Assembly (NCBI RefSeq): GCF_001625215.2
Contig: NC_030386.2
Location: forward strand, 39,209,796-39,273,795
Length of the DNA: 64,000 nucleotides
Source: Daucus carota subsp. sativus
Taxonomy: Eukaryota > Streptophyta > Magnoliopsida > Apiales > Apiaceae
Reading direction: 5' to 3'
Shown here: piece by piece, positions 57,577 to 64,000 of the stretch
How positions within the stretch are numbered: position 1 is the stretch's first letter
How the letters are laid out: every line of letters starts with the position of its first letter
Translations under genes and position numbers: made by a program
The notes under the pieces: generated by a model
The model's input: the letters and a program-made list of their open reading frames with translations, nothing else
The model's database searches: none
What the model was told of the DNA's origin: nothing

Positions 57577-60414
57577 CTCTCTCCCTCTCTCTGTCTCTCT
57601 CTTTCTCTCTCTCCAACACCTACTGTGTGTTTTGTGTGTGTAGGAGACGTTCAAAATTGTATGTATATCTCCTTTTTCCCGTTTCTTGTCTTAAAAAACG
57701 ATAATACAATAATAATTTCACGCTTAATTAAATTTAAATCATACGATGTTCTCTAAAAAAAATCATGAACCAATTTCATTTTATAATTTTGTAAAATTTA
57801 AAATGTTGAAAAAATGTTTAAAAAAATTTTAGAGGAGCACGTGTCCGCTTGATTCTTACCAAATCCGCGCCCGACTCTAATTACATATTTTCTTATTTGA
57901 AAATTTAATAAATCACAACGTAAAATATATACTTGTCAAACATGTACTTGTTTAAAGAAAACTTACATAATCTAATATCATGATTATATTATGTAATATC
58001 TTTTATCTATAATAATTTAATATAATATAAAATATATAATTCGGAAGATACACTTAAATAATATTATAAGTACTAAGCACAAAGTAAAACAAATTTTATA
58101 AAATTATTATTATATATCAGTTTAAACATCACTGTTGAGGTACTTTTAGTCGTCTAATTGAAATATCAACTAATAAATAATATCAATTACCAAACAAAAT
58201 AAATAAGATAACAGATAAATGTAGCAATTATATTTAAATAAAATAATTATATTTAATCTATATATAATATAATAGCTAGCTTTATAAAATTTTGTACTTT
58301 AATGGAGTTGGTTATAATATTTGTCTATTATAAAAATGTATTATTATTATTATTTTTAATAATTATAAATATATTAAATTGATATCATAATATATAATTT
58401 GAATCCCTGCAATTATATAGAGATTCGCGAAATATATTCAGGTATGATCGAGGTTTATTTTAAAAATAAAATAAAATATTACCGAGGTTGGTTTTTCAAT
58501 ATAGAGGAATTTCTCAAATTTCTATATTTTTTTGTTTATGACAAGTTTTTAACATTTTAGATAAGAATTATCATCAACTGGTATACTTTAAAACCATAAA
58601 ATTCTGACATGATTTCTACATGTTATTAAACTTGATTATTATATATATTATCGTTTTGATTGGATATTTAGTGTGATCTTTATATTTTATTATAATTTGT
58701 AATGATATTAGATACACATATATTACATAATTTGTAATGATATTAGATACAGGCATATTATTACTTGGCACTGAAAAATTAACATGTCTTTAAAACAAAA
58801 ATATAGTCTAGAACTAATAATTTTATTTTTATCAATTTTCAATGATTAGTTAAAAATATCTGTGTATCGATGCAACTGATTTTGCAATTAAAACCACATC
58901 GTCTTGAATCAAACTACATCAACAATTTTAGAAATCATGATCTCTAACTTTAGAAATCATGATATCGTTCCAATTTTTTATAAATATGTTGCGCTCCTCT
59001 TTACTTCTTAAATTTAATTTTCAAAGCAGTTCGTGTCTTAAACATGATATAAAAAATTAATGTTTTGTAGTTTAGAACATAGTTAAATAACTTCAGTTAC
59101 AATAATATATCTTATCTCAACCATATATTTGATATTTTATTAATAAAAATGTTCTTTTATTATTAAAAGACAATATAAAAAAGAGAAAGAGAATATGTGT
59201 AATAATTTATTATAAAACATAGAATAGATCAAACGTGCGATATTATCGAGAGTAACCTTTCTTATAAAATATCCCCAAATTTTAACTTAAAGTATCACAT
59301 AATTTCGACTTGCTTTTGCTTGATAATTACTTAATGATTATGTTGTAAACCAATTAATACTTTCGAACAATAATAGTGACTACACCGGGACATCTCACTC
59401 CCTGTCCCTATAAAATAACATGGATCCTAAATAAGAGCAGAAGTCTACTTCATTCACCTCTCTTGATTTAATACTGATCGTAAAAATTGAAAATCTTAGA
59501 ACTAATTGATTGATCTGTCAATTTAGAAATAATAAAATATTTATTAAAAATGAATAACAAATAATTTTGTGCTAAATTGATGTAAAATCGTTAATCAGTA
59601 AATCGAGAATTTTTAACACACTACATACAAGTAAACACAAGTTTATAATTTAAACCGTTAATAGTCACTATCTTTTTATGTACACACCAACAAAAGAAAT
59701 ATTCATGAACTATGAGGTTAATCAGAAGCCATACATTGGCCCTGTTTGGGGATTAGCTGTTAGTGGTTACCTGTTAGCGGATTGAATTGATGTTTTGACT
59801 AGCGGATTAAATTAGATGTTTTGACTAGCGGATTAAAATAGATGTTTTGACTAGCAGATTGAATTAGCTGTTTGTCGTAAAACAGTTTGGTTTATAGCTG
59901 ATTGATTAGTTTTTTCTGACACAAACTAAAACTCTAACCCAAAAAACTCCTCAAACTAGTTTTTTCAAAATTAATTTTTTGGGTCAAAACCTCTATTTCA
60001 ATACACTAACTACCAAACACTTATATTAGCATATTCTTATGTTCAAACATTTAAATCACCCCAAATCTCTAATTTTGCCCAAAGCTCTAACTTCCCTAAC
60101 ATGACCAATGATTTTTAGTGAAAAAAAGCCAGTGCAGCCAAATTGTTAGGTATTCATACCAAACTGACATAAATCCAAGCCGTCCCAACCGAATCTCTAT
60201 AAGAAGAAAACAAAAACGAAATAATCTTTATTCAGTAAAAAATACTTAAAAAATAGTAAAGAGTTGATCTTTCAAACCTCACGGGAAAAATAAGACCCCT
60301 AATAGTACTATCCTAATATGGCGGGAACACGTACTCACCATCTCTCTCAAATATGAGCAAAAATAATTAAAAAACAATAAAAAATAATCTCATCTCACAA
60401 ACCCTAGCTCAGCA
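57577..60414. other. Intergenic between divergent CAPB and MRS2 genes
   Basis: 57577-57640 is the CT-rich leader of CAPB. Beyond it lies AT-rich sequence with a MITE-like element at about 59747-60021. No gene is supported. Confidence 0.5.
59747..60021. mobile_element. MITE-like element with internal 26-bp tandem repeats
   Basis: The left end CCTGTTTGGGGATTAGCTGT and the right end (minus strand) GTGTTTGGTAGTTAGTG are imperfect inverted repeats. Between 59777 and 59870 there are four copies of a 25-26 bp unit (AGCGGATTAAATTAGATG then TTTTGACT). It resembles the common plant hAT-like MITEs with TTTGG ends; no target duplication is clear. Confidence 0.5.
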
Positions 60415-63400
60415 ATGGTGTACCCGCCGGAAGATCTGAACCGCGCCGCCGTCCACGCCGCGCCGGCGCGCCGCAAAGGCATCGGGACTCGCCTCTGGCT
60501 CGTCGTCTCCGAGTCCGGCAAGTCCCACGTCGAGGAGGTCGGGAAACACTCGATCATGCGCCGGACGGGACTGCCGGCGCGTGATTTGAGGGTGCTTGAT
60601 CCGATGCTGTCGTATCCATCGACGATTTTGGGACGAGAGCGCGCGATTGTGGTGAATTTGGAGCATATTAAAGCGATTATCACTGCTGCGGAGATTCTAA
60701 TGATTAATTCTACTAATCCGTTGGTTGTACAGTTTGTTATTGATTTGCAGGACCGTGTTTCGACGCCGAGTGATCGGTCAAATTCCCCTCTGGAGGTATA
60801 TCTGTTCCGAGCTTTCGATTTCATGTGTTTAGCTTTGGTTCATTGACTTGTTTTTGTTCATGTTTGGGCGTTGACTTTGTATTCTTAATTTTCGAGTAAT
60901 TAGGGTGATGTAGTGTGGATTTATTGTGAATTAAATTTGTGCTTATTTGATGTAGTGTGGATTTATTGTGAATTAATTTGTGCTTATTTGGATCAGTGTC
61001 AAATTGTTCATCAAGTAGTTGAGAATTAATCAGGCGACTGTTGTTGATCCTGTTTTCTAGCTAGTAAGTTATAAACCGAGAAATTTGCAGGGAGTACACA
61101 ACTACTATTATGATAATTCTAATATGTAATATTGAATTTTTTAATATATTATTTATGAAAAGCTCATAGAGTCTATGACATTGACTATAACTGTATCCTA
61201 ATATTGGTATTAATGTGTAGCCTGATTTCCCGTAGCAAACACAAGACATTTTTCGACCCTTGTATAAGTCAATATTGCCAATTAAATGTTGGCAAAACAA
61301 TTTCTCATTAGTTTCTGCACAAGATTTTCCCATTAGTTTATGACAATGCTATGAAGCATCCCTGGGAAGCTACAAACAATTCTATATGTTTAATGATTAA
61401 CATTTAGAAAACAACTTTTACAGCCATCTTCTTTTCTATCTATTATAGTGACATGTATTAACATGAAACCTTTGCGAATCCTCTCCGCTATGCGGGTATA
61501 TGGCCCTTTTCTCCCTCGCCAGTCTTGTAACAAAGCCTAATTGATGAACCCAGTAGCCCTCCATGTGTATGAGATGTGATCAATTTTCTTCCATGTCAAC
61601 GTACTCGGTGATACATCAATGTTTGAAGGCAGTATAAATTCATAAGTTCGGGTCTAATAAAGAGGATGGTCACTCAGATTGGAATAGTGTACACATTGCG
61701 ATGGAGATTTATGGAAATCATTTGCAGTGATTTATGATAATTCAACTAGTGGGAATTGGGACCAGCGAGAATTGCACTTTCCGATTCACGGTCCCAAGAA
61801 AATGAGGCTTCTCCAATGATGTCATAACAAGAACTAAGGACATGGTGCGCTTCTCAACGGGAAGTTTTAAATCAAAGAAACTGGAAGTGAAGAGACATTG
61901 AGAACGAAAAGGAGTACTATTCATGCCATTACAGTCATCATATACGTAGTTCGGACAATTAGTAATGCTTTTCCATTGGTATTGTATTACTTTGCCGTCT
62001 TAATTTTTATGCATGCATATTATTTCATATAGTATAATTTTATATTAGAATCAAAGAAATGAATTTTATAGCCAATGGATTGGAGTTTGAAGAAGGGCTC
62101 TGATCCTTCAATGATGGAGGATTTCATGAAAAAGCTGAGTCCCATGTAAGGAAAATCACGGACTAAGATATTATTTAGATACATGTCACACAATATTTTG
62201 TTTTGCATTAAGCCGGGGGTCTTCACGAAAACAGCCTCCCTACTCTTTTAGAATAGGGGCATGGTCAGTGTACATTTTACCATCCCCAGACCCTGCTCTA
62301 AGCGGGATATACTGGGTATGTTTGGTTTGGTTTGGTTTATTCAGAAAACAACTTTTGATAGAATAATATCAGATTACCGTCATCTAGTTCCTTAGGTTGC
62401 ATTTATGCATAAACATATGTGTGTGATCTCTTTGTTATATATATGTATATTACTATAGAGATATGTATGTATTGATGTTTAATATTTTTGGTTGACATGT
62501 ATATTAGTGAATTATTGACATTTTTGTGCGATCAATGCGGTATGGTTTAAAAAATCTTGAGTACTGAATTATATTTAAATTTATGTATCTTGTTTGTATG
62601 CTACTGCAGCGACTTGAAGGTGATTTGCAGGATAAAAATCATGCTGCTCTTGCTTCAAATTTCAATAGGGATGATCCTAATGCAACAGTTCTGTCACCAG
62701 CAGGTGGTGGTCCAAAGATATTACCTTTTGAGTTCAAAGCACTTGAGGTTTGTCTTGAGTCTGCTTGCAGGTGTCTTGAGTCAGAGGTATGAAGTTTTTT
62801 GGTTAGTTGTTCTTTCTCTGTGGCATATTGGTTGGTCATTAGTTGGAAGTTGGAACGGACCATGATATAGTTTCTAAGATCTTACTAGATGCTCCTTGGT
62901 TTGACGTTACATTACTGTGTCAGAAAACTAATTGAAATCAAAATCTAGCAGGAAATGTTTACATTAAACTTTTGTTCAATCGTAGCGTGTTACTTTGGCT
63001 AATTATCAGCATTACTTACAATTTATAAATCTGATATTCTGTGTTCCCTTTTTTATGGATAATGAGAGGGTAAAGTCTGTTACTGAGATTTAAGTACTCA
63101 CTCTCATGCAGGGTCAGACCTTTTTCCTCTAGTAACCTAGAAAGGGGGAGGGGGGGGGGGGGGGGGGGGGGGTCACTCTGGTCAGGAATGGCCCTTGTTA
63201 CAGAAGTCTTCGACCAGTTCCTTATTCCAAAAAGTCCCCACCGGGGTTATTTATGCATTTTTTGCAAACTAATATTTGCATTGAGCCTTATTAGTAGATA
63301 ACAAGCAACAAAGCTAAGAGTTTACCTTGAAAAAATAAATTGTAAAGATAATAATGTCTCTTTGACCTATACTATGCACAACAGCTCATAATACTTAAAT

Positions 63401-63656
63401 CCAAATTTTAGGTTTTTCTTCAATGTTGAGTCGGACTTGAAAGTGCCTTCTTTTATTCTTTTAAGTATCAGATTAAATTTGTTACCAGCTTAGCATTAGC
63501 AAATTGATCTATTTGTATTTGTGTCAGACTCAAACACTGGAGGATGAAGCATATCCAGCACTTGATGAATTGACTTCGCAAATAAGCACGCTTAATCTTG
63601 AGCGCGTGAGACAAATAAAGAGTCGACTAGTTGCTATAAGTGGTCGTGTGCAGAAG
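60415..63656 (+). CDS. MRS2: MRS2/CorA-type magnesium transporter, 5' part (cut by right edge)
   Basis: Exons 60415-60795, 62610-62786 and 63528-63656 join in frame to 229 residues and end at a donor (AAG|GTAAAT), so the gene runs on past the window. ARRKGIGTRLWLVV, GKHSIMRRTGLPARDLRVLD, LSYPSTILGRERAIVVNLEH and IKAIITAAEILMIN are hallmarks of the plant MRS2/MGT family. They form the N-terminal alpha/beta domain on the matrix or cytosolic side. KILPFEFKALEVCLESACRC and the helical stretch after it begin the long stalk helix of the pentamer. The two membrane helices and the GMN signature must lie in later exons. Intron 1 holds a SINE. The subgroup cannot be fixed from this part. Confidence 0.94.
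62208..62336 (+). mobile_element. SINE 3' module in MRS2 intron 1
   Basis: Reads AGCCGGGGGTCTTCACGAAA, ACAGCCTCCC, CCATCCCCAGACCCTGCTCT and AAGCGGGATATACTGGGTAT, ending in a TTTGG repeat tail. It is the same 3' domain as the minus-strand piece at 11.75 kb. A pol III head is not evident, so it may be 5'-truncated. Confidence 0.7.
63150..63172. repeat. Poly-G tract in MRS2 intron 2
   Basis: 23 consecutive G, preceded by GGGGGA. A shorter G-run lies at about 40975-40988 in the CACTA element. Confidence 0.9.
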
Positions 63657-64000
63657 GTAAATGACAATTTGCTACATAGAAATCAGATAAATGGAGTTTG
63701 AATCTCAAAACAAGCTTTTCATAGGTTAATGATTTATGTCCACAAATGTATTCACTTCATTAAGAGGTTTATGTTTAGCTATATATTATATAATTGTGCT
63801 ACAACTGCAAGCTATTAAAATATCACTACTTTCAGTGCTCAGATAGATATACAAATATAGATGCCCACATAGAATCAGAACTTTTTTTAAATGCTTCAAT
63901 CAGCCGAAATAAAGTCAAAAGAAAATAATTAAATTCATGTCCCTCGTCGTTAGGACGACCAAAATGCTTAAACTTCAAATATAAACCATCAGAAGTTTCT

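Overview
This is nuclear DNA from a flowering plant, almost certainly a eudicot. The genes have short exons and AT-rich introns with GT/AG borders. Plant-only families are present (NAC, PPR-DYW, G-type lectin receptor kinase, MRS2), and Helitron, CACTA, Stowaway, Tourist and SINE elements fill the gaps. An asterid is possible, but I cannot name the species. Coding models were built by joining exons by eye at splice sites that keep the frame. Where a family is named, it was recognised from memory of conserved motifs; no database was searched.

Layout. 0.1-1.7 kb (-): plastid-targeted conserved protein, probably running off the left edge. 2.8-6.8 kb (-): IST1-like ESCRT regulator. 8.4-11.4 kb (-): Gfo/Idh/MocA oxidoreductase. 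11.7-13.0 kb: SINE piece and a 350-bp mini-Helitron. 13.4-15.4 kb (+): GH28 polygalacturonase. 17.0-20.3 kb (-): membrane-tethered NAC factor. 21.7-29.4 kb: a 7.7-kb Helitron carrying pieces of three unrelated genes. 29.9-31.0 kb (+): sphingoid-base C4-hydroxylase. 31.4-33.1 kb (-): PPR-DYW protein. 34.2-38.6 kb (-): G-type lectin receptor kinase. 39.0-43.9 kb: CACTA element with a fragment of a PRP16-like helicase. 44.5-45.1 kb (+): broken copy of the receptor kinase. 45.7-46.5 kb (-): divergent single-exon NAC. 47.7-49.9 kb (+): p23 co-chaperone. 51.6-57.6 kb (-): F-actin capping protein beta. 60.4-63.7 kb (+): MRS2/CorA magnesium transporter, cut by the right edge.

The genes are independent single-copy units and show no cluster or operon logic. 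The most striking part is the mobile DNA. The 7.7-kb Helitron has both expected ends (A|TC and CTAG|T) and holds, all in its own orientation, the first four exons of an RH7-type DEAD-box helicase, five exons of a STRUBBELIG-family receptor, and an internally deleted NEP1/EMG1 gene. Its 5' end lies about 455 bp from the start codon of the sphingoid-base hydroxylase. The CACTA element has also picked up gene sequence, so two transposon classes have captured helicase exons within 20 kb of each other.
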